A stretch of DNA of 64,000 nucleotides from Asanoa ishikariensis (GTDB lineage: Bacteria > Actinomycetota > Actinomycetes > Mycobacteriales > Micromonosporaceae). Shown here one piece after another: positions 33,980-42,542 of this stretch (positions are counted from its first letter, which is position 1; each line of letters opens with the position of its first letter). The translations under genes and the position numbers were made by a program. The notes below the pieces were generated by a model that saw only the letters and a list, made by a program, of their open reading frames with translations, had not been told where the DNA came from and made no database searches. The stretch spans positions 62,001 through 126,000 of the forward strand of contig NZ_FNQB01000002.1 in the NCBI RefSeq assembly GCF_900107455.1, in the 5' to 3' direction.

Positions 33980-34110
33980 CGCGCTCTCCGAGGTCGGGCC
34001 AGGCGGGGCGACCGTAGGGTATCGGCCGAGCGCATTCTCCGGCGGCCCGTGTGCTGCCCCGACAGGGGGTGTCGTTGCCGGTGTTGCGCGGACCGGGCAG
34101 GATCTCACGC

Positions 34111-34905
34111 ATGGGAATCGACACGCAGGCCGACGACGGGCTCACCACCGTTCGCCTCGACGGCCGGGTCGCTCTGGTCACGGGGGCCGGCAGTCCCGAC
34201 GGCATCGGCTACGCGACCGCTCGGCGGCTGCGCCAGCTCGGCGCGCGGGTGGCCATCGTGTCGACCACCCGACGCATCCACGAGCGCGCGACCGAGCTCG
34301 GCGCCATCGGCTTCGTCGCCGACCTGACCGACGAGGCCGAGGTCGGTGCGCTCGCCGACGCGGTCGCTGAGCAGCTCGGCGACGTCGAGGTGCTGGTCAA
34401 CAACGCCGGCCTGGCGAGCCGGGCCAGTCCCGAGGTGCTCCGCCCGGTCGGCCAGCTCACGTTCGACGAGTGGCGGTCCGAGATCGATCGCAACCTCAGC
34501 ACCGCGTTCCTGTGCAGCCGGGCGTTCATCGCCGGCATGGCCGAACGCGGCTGGGGCCGCATCGTCAACCTCTCGGCCACCGCAGGACCGGTCAACGCAC
34601 TGCCGACCGAGGCCGCGTACGCGGCGGCCAAGGCCGGTGTGGTCGGCCTGACCCGGGCGCTGGCCATGGAGATGGTGGCCGACGGGGTGACCGTCAACGC
34701 GGTCGCGCCGGGCACCATCTACACCGCCGCGTCCACGGTCACCGAGATCAAGCAGGGCCTGGGCACACCGATCGGACGACCGGGCACGCCCGACGAGGTG
34801 GCGGCCGCGATCGCGTTCCTCTGCTCGCCGGCCGCGTCCTACATCACCGGCCAGATGCTGGTGGTCGACGGCGGCAACAGCGTCCGCGAGGCCCAGTTCC
34901 GCTAG
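34111..34905 (+). CDS. Short-chain dehydrogenase/reductase (FabG-like)
   Basis: The protein has 264 aa from the ATG at 34111. It has [20 protein letters not shown] (cofactor loop with an inserted PD), [12 protein letters not shown], the catalytic Ser in [16 protein letters not shown] (Tyr and Lys), [12 protein letters not shown], and a terminal [14 protein letters not shown]. The fold is classical SDR; the substrate is unknown. It shares CTAG as overlapping stop with the opposing DUF4190 gene. Confidence 0.85.
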   Translation: MGIDTQADDGLTTVRLDGRVALVTGAGSPDGIGYATARRLRQLGARVAIVSTTRRIHERATELGAIGFVADLTDEAEVGALADAVAEQLGDVEVLVNNAGLASRASPEVLRPVGQLTFDEWRSEIDRNLSTAFLCSRAFIAGMAERGWGRIVNLSATAGPVNALPTEAAYAAAKAGVVGLTRALAMEMVADGVTVNAVAPGTIYTAASTVTEIKQGLGTPIGRPGTPDEVAAAIAFLCSPAASYITGQMLVVDGGNSVREAQFR

Positions 34906-35387
34906 TACCCGGTGTCGGTGACGCTGGTGGTGTTCGAGCTCAGCATCCCGAGCCCGATGACGCCGCAGCAGCCGAGCACGTAGAGGCCGGTCAGCACGTA
35001 GCCGATGATCAGGCCGGCGGTGGCGAGACCCGCGCCGTCCTCGCCGGAGGTGCGTAGCTGCTTCTTGGCGATGTGGCCGAGCACGATGCCCGCCGGCGGG
35101 ATCAGGATGCCGAGCACCAGCGCCAGGATCGCCATGACACTGGTCCGGCGCTGTTGCGGGTAGCCGCCGGCGTAGGCCTGCTGCGGGTAGCCGGCGGGGT
35201 AGCCGGGCTGCACGGCCGGCGGGTACTGGCCGTACGGGTCGGGCGCGGGCTGCCCCGAGATCGGCGGGCCGTAGGACGGCGGACCGGACTGCGGCGGGCC
35301 GTAGGACGGCGGTGCGGACTGCTGCGGGTCGTACGGCTGACCGGGCTGGTAGGGGTCGGGCTGGTTCGGCGGCGGGGGGTAACTCAT
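34902..35387 (-). CDS. DUF4190 membrane protein, paralogue of 33350-33979
   Basis: The protein has 161 aa. The N-terminal 80 residues are rich in Pro, Tyr, Gln and Gly ([14 protein letters not shown]). A DUF4190 domain with two helices follows ([40 protein letters not shown]) and carries [23 protein letters not shown], the same inter-helix motif as the upstream paralogue. Function is unknown. The start is leaderless-type (TAGCGT, 6 nt). Confidence 0.75.
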   Translation of the reverse strand: MSYPPPPNQPDPYQPGQPYDPQQSAPPSYGPPQSGPPSYGPPISGQPAPDPYGQYPPAVQPGYPAGYPQQAYAGGYPQQRRTSVMAILALVLGILIPPAGIVLGHIAKKQLRTSGEDGAGLATAGLIIGYVLTGLYVLGCCGVIGLGMLSSNTTSVTDTGY

Positions 35388-35393
35388 GCCGGC

Positions 35394-35399
35394 ACGCTA
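35394..35399 (-). promoter_or_regulatory. Leaderless -10 element of the second DUF4190 gene
   Basis: TAGCGT is read on the minus strand, 6 nt before the ATG at 35387, with no Shine-Dalgarno. Confidence 0.45.
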
Positions 35400-35450
35400 C
35401 TAAACGCTTTCCCGCCCCGCCCACCGTCATGACAAGGGAAGATGTGGGTC

Positions 35451-36647
35451 ATGGCGCGCCTGGCCCAGACACCGGACCTCACCGACGTGCAGACGTCGAT
35501 CATCGAGACGGTGCGGGAGTTCGTCGATAAAGAGATCATTCCGCACGCGCAACGGCTCGAGCATGCCGACGAGTACCCGGCCGACATCGTCGACGGCATG
35601 CGCGAGATGGGCCTCTTCGGACTGACCATCGACGAGGAGCACGGCGGCCTGGGTGAGTCGCTGCTCACGTACGCGCTGGTGGTCGAAGAGCTTTCCCGGG
35701 GTTGGATGTCGATCTCCGGGATCGTCAACACCCACTTCATCGTCGCGTACCTGATCGCCCACCACGGCTCGGACGAGCAACGCGCCACCCTGCTGCCCAG
35801 GATGGCGACCGGCGAGGTGCGGGGCGCGTTCTCGATGTCGGAGCCCGGCTGTGGGTCCGACGTGGCCGCGATCCGGTCGACCGCGCGCCGCGACGGCGAC
35901 GCTTACGTGCTCGACGGCCAGAAGATGTGGCTGACCAACGGCGCCTACTCGTCGGTGGTGGCCACTTTGGTCAAAACCGAGATCGGCGCCGAGAGCGTGT
36001 ACGGCAACATGTCGTGCTTCCTGCTGGAGAAGGAGCCCGGGTTCGGCGAGACCGCGCCGGGGCTGACCATCCCCGGGAAGATCGCGAAGATGGGCTACAA
36101 GGGCGTCGAGACCACGGAGATGATCCTCGACGGCGTCGCGGTGCCGGAGTCGACCGTGCTCGGCGGCCCCGACCAGCTCGGCCGAGGCTTCTACCAGATG
36201 ATGGACGGCATCGAGGTCGGCCGGGTCAACGTGGCCGCGCGCGCGTGCGGCATCTCGATCAGGGCATTCGAGCTGGCCATCGCGTACGCGCAGCAGCGGC
36301 ACACGTTCGGCGAGCCGCTCGCGGGGCACCAGGCGATCGCGTTCAAGCTCGCCGAGATGGCCACGAAGATCGAGGCGGCGCACGCGCTGATGGTCAACGC
36401 CGCCCGGCTCAAGGACGCCGGCGCCCGCAACGATGTCGAGGCCGGGATGGCCAAGCTGCTCGCCTCCGAATACTGCGCGCAGGTGGTGCAGGAGGCGTTC
36501 CGGATCCACGGCGGCTACGGCTACTCCGCCGAGTACGAGATCGAGCGGCTGATGCGCGAGGCGCCGTTCCTGCTCATCGGCGAGGGCACCTCGGAGATCC
36601 AAAAAACGATCATCTCCCGGGGTCTACTCAAGGAGTACCGCCTCTAA
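35451..36647 (+). CDS. Acyl-CoA dehydrogenase
   Basis: The protein has 398 aa from the ATG at 35451; an in-frame ATG at 35442 is possible. All acyl-CoA dehydrogenase blocks are present: FGLTIDEEHGGLG, GAFSMSEPGCGSDVAAI, MWLTNGAYSS, QQRHTFGEPLAGHQAI, and the C-terminal HGGYGYSAEYEIERLMRE with LLIGEGTSEIQ, whose Glu is the usual catalytic base. FAD-dependent alpha,beta-oxidation of an acyl-CoA is certain in kind; the chain or branch is not. With the malyl-CoA-lyase-like gene nearby, methylsuccinyl-CoA is a candidate. The MFS gene follows 9 nt later. Confidence 0.88.
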   Translation: MARLAQTPDLTDVQTSIIETVREFVDKEIIPHAQRLEHADEYPADIVDGMREMGLFGLTIDEEHGGLGESLLTYALVVEELSRGWMSISGIVNTHFIVAYLIAHHGSDEQRATLLPRMATGEVRGAFSMSEPGCGSDVAAIRSTARRDGDAYVLDGQKMWLTNGAYSSVVATLVKTEIGAESVYGNMSCFLLEKEPGFGETAPGLTIPGKIAKMGYKGVETTEMILDGVAVPESTVLGGPDQLGRGFYQMMDGIEVGRVNVAARACGISIRAFELAIAYAQQRHTFGEPLAGHQAIAFKLAEMATKIEAAHALMVNAARLKDAGARNDVEAGMAKLLASEYCAQVVQEAFRIHGGYGYSAEYEIERLMREAPFLLIGEGTSEIQKTIISRGLLKEYRL

Positions 36648-36650
36648 CCT
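36645..36650 (+). promoter_or_regulatory. Leaderless -10 element of the MFS gene inside the upstream stop
   Basis: TAACCT begins with the TAA stop of the acyl-CoA dehydrogenase gene and lies 6 nt before the GTG at 36657. The MFS gene may therefore have its own transcript. Confidence 0.4.
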
Positions 36651-36656
36651 GAGGCC

Positions 36657-37889
36657 GTGTCACTACGCAAGGACCGGAACTTCCTGCTGTTCTGGGTCCT
36701 CCAGACCGTGTCGGTCGCCGGTGACTCGCTGACCACCCTCGCGGTGCCCGTGCTGGTTCTCGCGCTCACCGGTTCGATCGTCCAGATGGGCTTGGTCACC
36801 GGCGCGATCGGCGCCGCCTGGCTGGTCTCCGGCGTGCTGGCCGGCTCGATCGTGGACCGCCTCGACCGCCGCACCGTGATGATCGCCTGCGACGTGGCCC
36901 GGGCCGTGCTCTACGGCCTGGTCCCGCTGGTCTGGCTGTTCGAGCCGCACGTCTGGGTGCTCTACGTCGCGATGCCGCTCGGTGCCGCTGCGGGGATGCT
37001 CTACCAGGTCGGCTACATCACCGCGGTGCCGGCGCTGGTCCGCAAGGACCAGATCACCCAGGCGAACGGCCTGCTCTCGGCGTCCTTCGCGGTAGCGGGC
37101 ATCACCGGCCCGGCGATCGCCGGCGTGCTGTTCGCGGTGCTCGACCCGGCGTGGGTGATCGGGATCGACGCCGTCAGCTTCGGCCTGTCGGCGATCGCGA
37201 TGTCGTTCGTGCGGCTGCGGCCCAGGGAGCGGGAGGCCGAGCGCGAGTCGCCGATCCGCGGCTTCGTCACCGGCGTGCGGTTCCTCTGGGGACACCCCGT
37301 GCTGCGCACGATCACGCTGCTGCTGTGCGGGGTCATCTTCCTCACGTACGCGATGGACGACCTGATCATCTATCGCCTGCGGGAAGACCTGGGTCAGGGC
37401 ACCGGCGCGGTCGGCGTGGTCTTCGCGATCGCCGCGGCGGGCACGGTCGTGGCCGGGTCGGTGGTCGCCGTGCTGCGCCGCCGGCTCGGCTTCGGTGCCT
37501 GCTGGATCGGCGCGTACGCCCTGACCGCGGTCGCCCTGGCCGGCGCCGGCAGCGCCACGGTGGTGCCGGTGCTGGCCGGCCTGGTCGCGGTGATCCTGTT
37601 CTGCCAGGGCGTGGCCGGCACCTGCTCGATGTCGCTGCGCCAGGAGATCACCCCGGACCACCTGCTCGGCCGGGTCACCTCGGCGTTCTGGACCATCCAC
37701 TACCTGCCGGGCCCGCTCGGCGCACCGCTGGTCACCTTCGCCGCGGCGCGGGCCGGCGTACCCACGGTGATGTTGGTGCTCGGTCTCGGCCTGGGTGTCA
37801 TCGCCTTGATCGCCGCGTTCTCGCCCCTGCGGACGAGGGCGCCCGAGCGACTCGCCCTAGACCGACCGGCGCATGGTGAAGCTCTCTAG
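36657..37889 (+). CDS. MFS transporter
   Basis: The protein has 410 aa with about twelve membrane segments. The early loop reads GSIVDRLDRRTVMIACDVAR, the A-motif of major-facilitator exporters, after LTTLAVPVLVLALTGSIVQM. A long central loop (RLRPREREAERESPIRGFVTGV) is of the MFS_3 (enterobactin/EntS-like) kind. The substrate is unknown. The 3' end overlaps the convergent GNAT gene by 33 nt. Confidence 0.85.
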   Translation: MSLRKDRNFLLFWVLQTVSVAGDSLTTLAVPVLVLALTGSIVQMGLVTGAIGAAWLVSGVLAGSIVDRLDRRTVMIACDVARAVLYGLVPLVWLFEPHVWVLYVAMPLGAAAGMLYQVGYITAVPALVRKDQITQANGLLSASFAVAGITGPAIAGVLFAVLDPAWVIGIDAVSFGLSAIAMSFVRLRPREREAERESPIRGFVTGVRFLWGHPVLRTITLLLCGVIFLTYAMDDLIIYRLREDLGQGTGAVGVVFAIAAAGTVVAGSVVAVLRRRLGFGACWIGAYALTAVALAGAGSATVVPVLAGLVAVILFCQGVAGTCSMSLRQEITPDHLLGRVTSAFWTIHYLPGPLGAPLVTFAAARAGVPTVMLVLGLGLGVIALIAAFSPLRTRAPERLALDRPAHGEAL

Positions 37890-38735
37890 CCGCGTCGCGT
37901 AGCCGAGGTGCTCGTTGAGCCGGCGCATGTCGGCGTTGCCCCGCTGGGTCCAGGTGTAGACCTCGGTGATCCCGGTGGCGGCGGCATGCGCGAGCGCGAT
38001 CCGTTTGAGATAGGCGGCCACGCCCCGGCCGCGCCAGTCGCGGCGGACCACGGTCAGCGCGTTCTCCGCGCGGTGCGGGTTGTCGTGGTCGGCGATCAGG
38101 CCGGCCAGTGCGACCGGCTCCCCGCCTTCGACGGCGAGGAACATCGCCGCGGGATCGCCGATCCAGCTCGTCCGCCACTCGTCGATGGACGCGTGCATCG
38201 GCGCGATCAACGCCATGTCCTCGAACGCCTGCGCGCCGAGCACCTCGTAGGCGGTGTCCCACAGGTCCGGCCGCTGCGCGACGGTGACCACCTCGACGTC
38301 GCCGCGCTGTGCGGGAGACGGCTCGGCGCCGATGGCGCGTACCTGCTCGACCTGGCGGTCGACCTCGGTGAAACCGTGCCGCTCGGCGAACGCCCGCGAG
38401 CCGACGTCGTCGGTGTGCGCGAGCACGTGCCCGACGCCCAGCGTGACGGCGTGCGCCCAGAGATGGGACAGCACCCGGGTGCCGACACCCTGCCGGCGGA
38501 ACTCTGGCAGCACCCGCGGCGTCACCACCGCGGCGCCCGTGATGCTGGAGTGGTCGGCCGATCCGCTGCCGACGAGCTTGCCGTCGTCTTCGACCAACAG
38601 CACCAGCGAGTCCCGGGTCAGCGACGCGCGCATCTCAGCGACCGAGGGCGCCCGCTCGTAGGGGATGACGGCCATCCGCACCTGGCGCACGAGGCCGAAG
38701 TCGTCGTCGGTCCCGGCCCGTCGCACCGTCAGCAT
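37857..38735 (-). CDS. GNAT family N-acetyltransferase, two-domain
   Basis: The protein has 292 aa. The N-terminal GNAT has VVTPRVLPEFRRQGVGTRVLSHL (acetyl-CoA loop) and AFAERHGFTEV; the C-terminal one has VVRRDWRGRGVAAYLKRIAL and RRLNEHLGYATR. The substrate is unknown. The start is leaderless-type with TAACGT 6 nt upstream. The first domain keeps the RxxGxG/A loop, and so does the second, so both could be active. Confidence 0.82.
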   Translation of the reverse strand: MLTVRRAGTDDDFGLVRQVRMAVIPYERAPSVAEMRASLTRDSLVLLVEDDGKLVGSGSADHSSITGAAVVTPRVLPEFRRQGVGTRVLSHLWAHAVTLGVGHVLAHTDDVGSRAFAERHGFTEVDRQVEQVRAIGAEPSPAQRGDVEVVTVAQRPDLWDTAYEVLGAQAFEDMALIAPMHASIDEWRTSWIGDPAAMFLAVEGGEPVALAGLIADHDNPHRAENALTVVRRDWRGRGVAAYLKRIALAHAAATGITEVYTWTQRGNADMRRLNEHLGYATRLESFTMRRSV

Positions 38736-38741
38736 GGTCGG

Positions 38742-38747
38742 ACGTTA
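38742..38747 (-). promoter_or_regulatory. Leaderless -10 element of the two-domain GNAT gene
   Basis: TAACGT is read on the minus strand, 6 nt before the ATG at 38735. Confidence 0.4.
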
Positions 38748-38785
38748 GCTCCCCGCCCGGCCCCTCGCGACCGTATTTGGCCTTG

Positions 38786-39190
38786 CTAGATCCGGGTCAG
38801 TGCGCCGACCGCGCGCTCGACCGCGATGCAGCGGTCCTCGACGTAGTCGAGGCCGGCCTGGGTGGCGAGCTCGCGCGCCTCGGGGGAGACGATGTCGAGC
38901 TGGAGCCAGACCGCCGGTGCGCCCGCCGCGATCGCGTCGCGCACCACGTCGGGTGCGTCGGCGGCCGGGCGGAAGACGTTGACCAGGTCGACCGGGAACG
39001 GGATCTCGGCCACCGAGCGATAGACCTGCTCGCCGAACAGCTCGTCGACGAACGGGTTGACGGGGATGATCCGCCAGCCGTGGCGCTGCATCTGGAGGGG
39101 GACGGAGTGCGCGGCCTTACCGGGGTCGCGCGAGGCGCCGACCACCGCGATGACTTTGGCGTCGGCGAGGAGTTGCTGAGCATCACGCAC
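38786..39190 (-). CDS. CoA-binding domain protein (YccU-like)
   Basis: The protein has 134 aa. It is a single Rossmann CoA-binding domain: KVIAVVGASRDPGKAAHSVP, GWRIIPVNPFVDELFGEQVY, DLVNVFRPAADAPDVV, AVWLQLDIVSPEAR, and the late Cys in YVEDRCIAVE. Such stand-alone proteins resemble the N-domain of succinyl-CoA synthetase alpha; their role is unknown. The start is leaderless-type and its -10 overlaps the end of the upstream membrane protein gene. Confidence 0.85.
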   Translation of the reverse strand: MRDAQQLLADAKVIAVVGASRDPGKAAHSVPLQMQRHGWRIIPVNPFVDELFGEQVYRSVAEIPFPVDLVNVFRPAADAPDVVRDAIAAGAPAVWLQLDIVSPEARELATQAGLDYVEDRCIAVERAVGALTRI

Positions 39191-39197
39191 GTGACCG

Positions 39198-39203
39198 ACT
39201 CTA
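39198..39203 (-). promoter_or_regulatory. Leaderless -10 element of the CoA-binding protein gene
   Basis: TAGAGT is read on the minus strand, 7 nt before the GTG at 39190. It reaches into the stop of the neighbouring gene at 39201. Confidence 0.4.
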
Positions 39204-40004
39204 TCTCCGGTGCGCGGCGGTCGACCGCTCGCTCTGCGGTGCCTCGGCCTGCCGGATCACGCTCACGGTCGGGCCGGCGGGCAACGCGGGCGGTGCGCCA
39301 CCGTCGCGGAGCCGCCGGGACAGCCGCTCGAGCTCGGCCGGGCGGCCGATCGACTCGCGGTGCTCGGGATGGGCGACGTAGTAGCGGATCGCGTCGGCCA
39401 GGAACCACGGATGGATGTCGAGCACGTCGATCGGCACGTCCAGGCGCTGCCGGCGCTCGCTCGGCGGCCGCACCAGGTAGCCCGAGCCGATCAACAGCTC
39501 CAGCCGCTGCGTACGCACCTGCGGCGCCCACGGCGTGCCCGGCCGGATCGCCGCCCACGGCACGTCGACGCGGTGCAGCCGGCCCGGGATCCGCAGCCCT
39601 TCGGCGCGCAGCTCGACCGTGTTCGGCACGAGCAGCGAGCGGACCAGCAGTGCCGCCGCGAGCAGACCGAGCAGCAGCGAGACGATCCCGTCGAACGCGC
39701 CTCCGCCGTCCGCGAACCGGTCGATCGCCAGCGCTGCCTGCGAGGTCAACACCAGCACCAGCGCGGCGGTCTCGATGGTGCGGCGGCGGTTGGTCGGCGC
39801 CACGAACGTGTCGGCCTGGACCTCGAAGCTGGCCGGCCCGGCGGGACGCCAGCCGATCAGCGCGACCAGCGCGCCGACCCCGATCAGAGTCGGGCCGAGG
39901 TGCAGCACGAAGTCGAGCAGCAGCACGGGGATGTCGAAGGCGATCGCGGCGGCACCCCACACCGCTCCCAGGGCCGCGGCGCCGAGCAGCCATCGCTGGT
40001 GCAT
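39201..40004 (-). CDS. Membrane protein with PH-like domain
   Basis: The protein has 267 aa. Two hydrophobic pairs are present (WLLGAAALGAVWGAAAIAF and LIGVGALVALIGW; AALVLVLTSQAALAI and IVSLLLGLLAAALLVRSLL). They are followed by a soluble beta-rich part (VELRAEGLRIPGRLHRVDVPWAAI, HPWFLADAIRYYVAHPEHR) that reads like a bacterial PH domain of short membrane proteins. The C-terminus is Ser/Ala/Arg-rich. Function is unknown. The start has TAGGCT 6 nt upstream. Confidence 0.65.
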   Translation of the reverse strand: MHQRWLLGAAALGAVWGAAAIAFDIPVLLLDFVLHLGPTLIGVGALVALIGWRPAGPASFEVQADTFVAPTNRRRTIETAALVLVLTSQAALAIDRFADGGGAFDGIVSLLLGLLAAALLVRSLLVPNTVELRAEGLRIPGRLHRVDVPWAAIRPGTPWAPQVRTQRLELLIGSGYLVRPPSERRQRLDVPIDVLDIHPWFLADAIRYYVAHPEHRESIGRPAELERLSRRLRDGGAPPALPAGPTVSVIRQAEAPQSERSTAAHRR

Positions 40005-40010
40005 GGCCGG

Positions 40011-40016
40011 AGCCTA
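40011..40016 (-). promoter_or_regulatory. Leaderless -10 element of the PH-like membrane protein gene
   Basis: TAGGCT is read on the minus strand, 6 nt before the ATG at 40004. Confidence 0.45.
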
Positions 40017-40034
40017 CCGGGGGATCGGTAGCCG

Positions 40035-40490
40035 TCAGTCGTCGTGTCCCTTCCGGACCGGTTGACCGGCCCGGCATTCGAGCTTGATCTCGGACTGAAC
40101 TCCGGAGCCCTCGAACTTGGCCTCCGCCTCGTCGTCGGGGCCTTCGTCGAGGTCACGAAGGGCGAAACCCTGCGCCGCCGACCACGTTTCGATCTTGACG
40201 AGCCCGTTCTCGCAGCGGGCCACCACCGTGCCGCCCTCGATCTGGAACGTCTTGGGTCGGGCGTCACTCGTCGGTGTGGTGGCGGAGCCGGTGCTGTGGC
40301 TCGGTGCGGTCCTGGCCGGCGTGGCGCTACGCGCCGCCAGGTCACGGGCCACCTCGTTTTGGCTGCGCACGCCGCCGGGCGTGCTCGTGAGGCTGTCGCC
40401 GACCAGCCGGATCGCGCCGATGCCGGCCAGGGTGGCGACGACAACGGCGGCGAGCCATCCGAGTACGGCGAGACTCCGGCGGGACATCAC
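40035..40490 (-). CDS. Membrane-anchored hypothetical secreted protein
   Basis: The protein has about 150 aa from GTG 40490 or ATG 40487. The N-terminal helix (LAVLGWLAAVVVATLAGIGAI) is followed by a Ser/Thr/Pro linker and a small domain with two Cys residues (GGTVVARCENGLVKIETWSA and SEIKLECRAGQPVRKG). The domain is found widely as an uncharacterised exported protein in actinomycetes. It is divergent from the two-component regulator and shares the intergenic operator region, so it may be co-regulated; that is inference. Confidence 0.65.
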   Translation of the reverse strand: MMSRRSLAVLGWLAAVVVATLAGIGAIRLVGDSLTSTPGGVRSQNEVARDLAARSATPARTAPSHSTGSATTPTSDARPKTFQIEGGTVVARCENGLVKIETWSAAQGFALRDLDEGPDDEAEAKFEGSGVQSEIKLECRAGQPVRKGHDD

Positions 40491-40510
40491 TCGACTATGC
40501 CCGGTCGCGC

Positions 40511-40551
40511 GCTAAGAACGGCACCGCGGGACGCTAAGAGCGGGTTAAGAG
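40511..40551 (+). promoter_or_regulatory. OmpR-type operator: three half-sites phased at 11 bp
   Basis: GCTAAGA occurs at 40511, GCTAAGA at 40533 and GTTAAGA at 40544, with start distances of 22 and 11 bp. The last two form GCTAAGAGCGGGTTAAGA, which recurs with 15 of 18 matches upstream of the PepSY gene (42526-42543, opposite strand). Confidence 0.6.
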
Positions 40552-40581
40552 GACCGGCCGGCCGGGCACCGGAGGGATACG

Positions 40582-41283
40582 GTGCGAGCTGTGCCGCGTC
40601 TGCTGCTCATCGAGGACGATCCGGCGATCCGTGCGCCCCTGCTGCGGGCGTTGCGGGAGCGGGGGCACGCCGTCGCGGCCGCGACCACCGCGATGGACGG
40701 TCTGCGGGCGGCCCTCGACGACCGCCCGGACCTGGTGGTGCTGGACCTGGGCCTGCCCGATGTCGACGGCGCCGAACTGCTGCGGATGCTGCGCGCGGTG
40801 AGCCGGGTACCGGTGATCGTCGCGACGGCCCGGGACGCCGACGCCGAGATCGTCCGGGTGCTCGACGCGGGCGCCGACGACTACCTGGTCAAGCCGTTCA
40901 CCGCCGCCCAGCTCGACGCCCGGGTGCGGGCGGTGCTGCGCCGCGGTGGGTCGCCCGCCGCGGCCGACGCCACCATCGTCGTCGGCGGCCTGGAGATCGA
41001 CCCGAGATCACATGGGGTACGCCTCGACGGCGAGCCGGTCGACCTCACGCCCCGGGAGTTCGACCTGCTGCACCACCTGGCCGGCCGGCGGGGCGAGGTG
41101 GTCACCAAGCGGGAGCTGATGACCGAGGTCTGGCAGATTCCGTACGGCGGGGCCGACAAGACCGTCGACGTCCACCTGTCCTGGCTGCGCCGCAAGCTGG
41201 GCGAGACCGCCGCGGCGCCGCGCTACCTGCACACCGTCCGCGGCGTCGGGGTGCGGCTGTCGGCGCCGGGCGACTCGTTGTGA
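40582..41283 (+). CDS. OmpR-family response regulator
   Basis: The protein has 233 aa from a GTG with GGAGGG 5 nt upstream. The receiver domain has the acidic pocket LLLIEDDPA, phospho-acceptor Asp in LVVLDLGLPDVDG, TARDADAE and Lys in DDYLVKPF. The winged-helix Trans_reg_C domain follows (VDLTPREFDLLHHLAGRRGEVV, DVHLSWLRRKLGE, YLHTVRGVGVRL). The cognate kinase gene overlaps by 4 nt. Direct repeats in front of the gene point to autoregulation. No phosphate, metal or antibiotic signature reveals the signal. Confidence 0.92.
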   Translation: MRAVPRLLLIEDDPAIRAPLLRALRERGHAVAAATTAMDGLRAALDDRPDLVVLDLGLPDVDGAELLRMLRAVSRVPVIVATARDADAEIVRVLDAGADDYLVKPFTAAQLDARVRAVLRRGGSPAAADATIVVGGLEIDPRSHGVRLDGEPVDLTPREFDLLHHLAGRRGEVVTKRELMTEVWQIPYGGADKTVDVHLSWLRRKLGETAAAPRYLHTVRGVGVRLSAPGDSL

Positions 41284-42542
41284 GGCGCCGGCTGACTCTG
41301 CTGGTCGCGGCGACCACTTCGCTGGTCCTGATCGCCTTCCTGGTCCCGCTGGCGCTGCTGTTGCGCGGCGTGGCCGAGGACCGGGCCACCGGCCGGGCGA
41401 CCGCTGACCTGCAGGGCATCGTGCCGGTGGTCGGCACGGCCGACCGGGCCGCGATCGAGCTGACCGTCGACCGGCTGACCGCTTCCGGCCGACGGGTCAC
41501 GGTGTTCCTCGCGGACGGCGGGGCACCAATCGGCGACCCGGTCCCGCGCACGCCGGCCGTCGACCTCGCCGCGACCGGCACGAGCCTGACCGCGGCGCTC
41601 GACGGCGGGCGGGAGATCGTGATCGGCGTCGGCCGCACCGATGGGACGGCGGTGATCCGCACGGTCGTACCCCAGGCTGATCTTCATGCCGGTGTGCGCC
41701 GGGCCTGGCTCGTGCTGGCGGCGTTGGGCCTGCTGCTGGTCGTGCTCGGGCTGCTCGTCGCCGACCGGCTGGCGCGCAGCCTCGTGCGGCCGATCGACGA
41801 CCTGTCGCAGGTGTCGCACCGGTTGGCCCGCGCGGAGCTCGGCGCCCGCGCGGTCGTGCCGGCCGGCCCGCCGGAGCTGCGGGAGGTGGCCGGGGCGCTC
41901 AACCATCTGGCCGAGCGGATCCAGGTGCTGCTGCGCGAGGAGCGGGAGCAGGTGGCGGACCTCTCGCACCGGTTGCGCACGCCGTTGACCGCGTTGCGGT
42001 TGGAAGTGGAGTCGGTGCGCGACGCCGACGAGAGGACCCGGGTGGCGGCCGGGGTCGACGCGCTTGAGCGGGCGGTGACCGGGTTGATCCGCCAGGCGCG
42101 GTGGCGCAGCGGCCCCTCCGGCTCGGGTTCCTGCGATGCGGTCGAGGTCGTGCGGGACCGGGTGGAGTTCTGGTCCGTGTTGGCAGAGGACACCGGGCGG
42201 GCTCTTCGGTTGTCGCTGGTCGGCGGGCCGGTCCTGGTCGGGGTGGCCGCCGACGAGCTCGCGGCGGCGCTCGACGCGCTGCTCGGCAACGTGTTCGCCC
42301 ATACACCGGACGGGACGCCGTTCGCGGTGTCGCTGTCGGCGGACCGCGTGCTCGTGGTGTCCGACGAGGGCCCGGGGCTGGCGGGCGTGGCGGTTTCGCG
42401 GGGCGTGAGCGCCGGGGGTGGGACCGGCCTCGGCCTGGACATCGCTAGGCGGGCGGCGGGCGGCGCTCTGGACATTTCCGATAATCCGGGTGGTGGCGCG
42501 GTGGTTGCCCTGCGGCTGGCGGCGGCCTTAACCCGGCCTTAG
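41280..42542 (+). CDS. Sensor histidine kinase
   Basis: The protein has 420 aa from the GTG at 41280, inside the regulator stop. TM1 (LTLLVAATTSLVLIAFLVPL) and TM2 (AWLVLAALGLLLVVLGLLVA) enclose a small extracellular domain of about 95 residues, followed by HAMP (RSLVRPIDDLSQVSHRLA). The kinase has H-box His in DLSHRLRTPLTALR, N-box ALLGNVFAHTPDGTPF, and G boxes VSDEGPGLA and GGGTGLGLDIAR. The last codons overlap the operator of the PepSY gene. It autophosphorylates and phosphorylates the partner regulator. The stimulus is unknown. Confidence 0.92.
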   Translation: MRRRLTLLVAATTSLVLIAFLVPLALLLRGVAEDRATGRATADLQGIVPVVGTADRAAIELTVDRLTASGRRVTVFLADGGAPIGDPVPRTPAVDLAATGTSLTAALDGGREIVIGVGRTDGTAVIRTVVPQADLHAGVRRAWLVLAALGLLLVVLGLLVADRLARSLVRPIDDLSQVSHRLARAELGARAVVPAGPPELREVAGALNHLAERIQVLLREEREQVADLSHRLRTPLTALRLEVESVRDADERTRVAAGVDALERAVTGLIRQARWRSGPSGSGSCDAVEVVRDRVEFWSVLAEDTGRALRLSLVGGPVLVGVAADELAAALDALLGNVFAHTPDGTPFAVSLSADRVLVVSDEGPGLAGVAVSRGVSAGGGTGLGLDIARRAAGGALDISDNPGGGAVVALRLAAALTRP

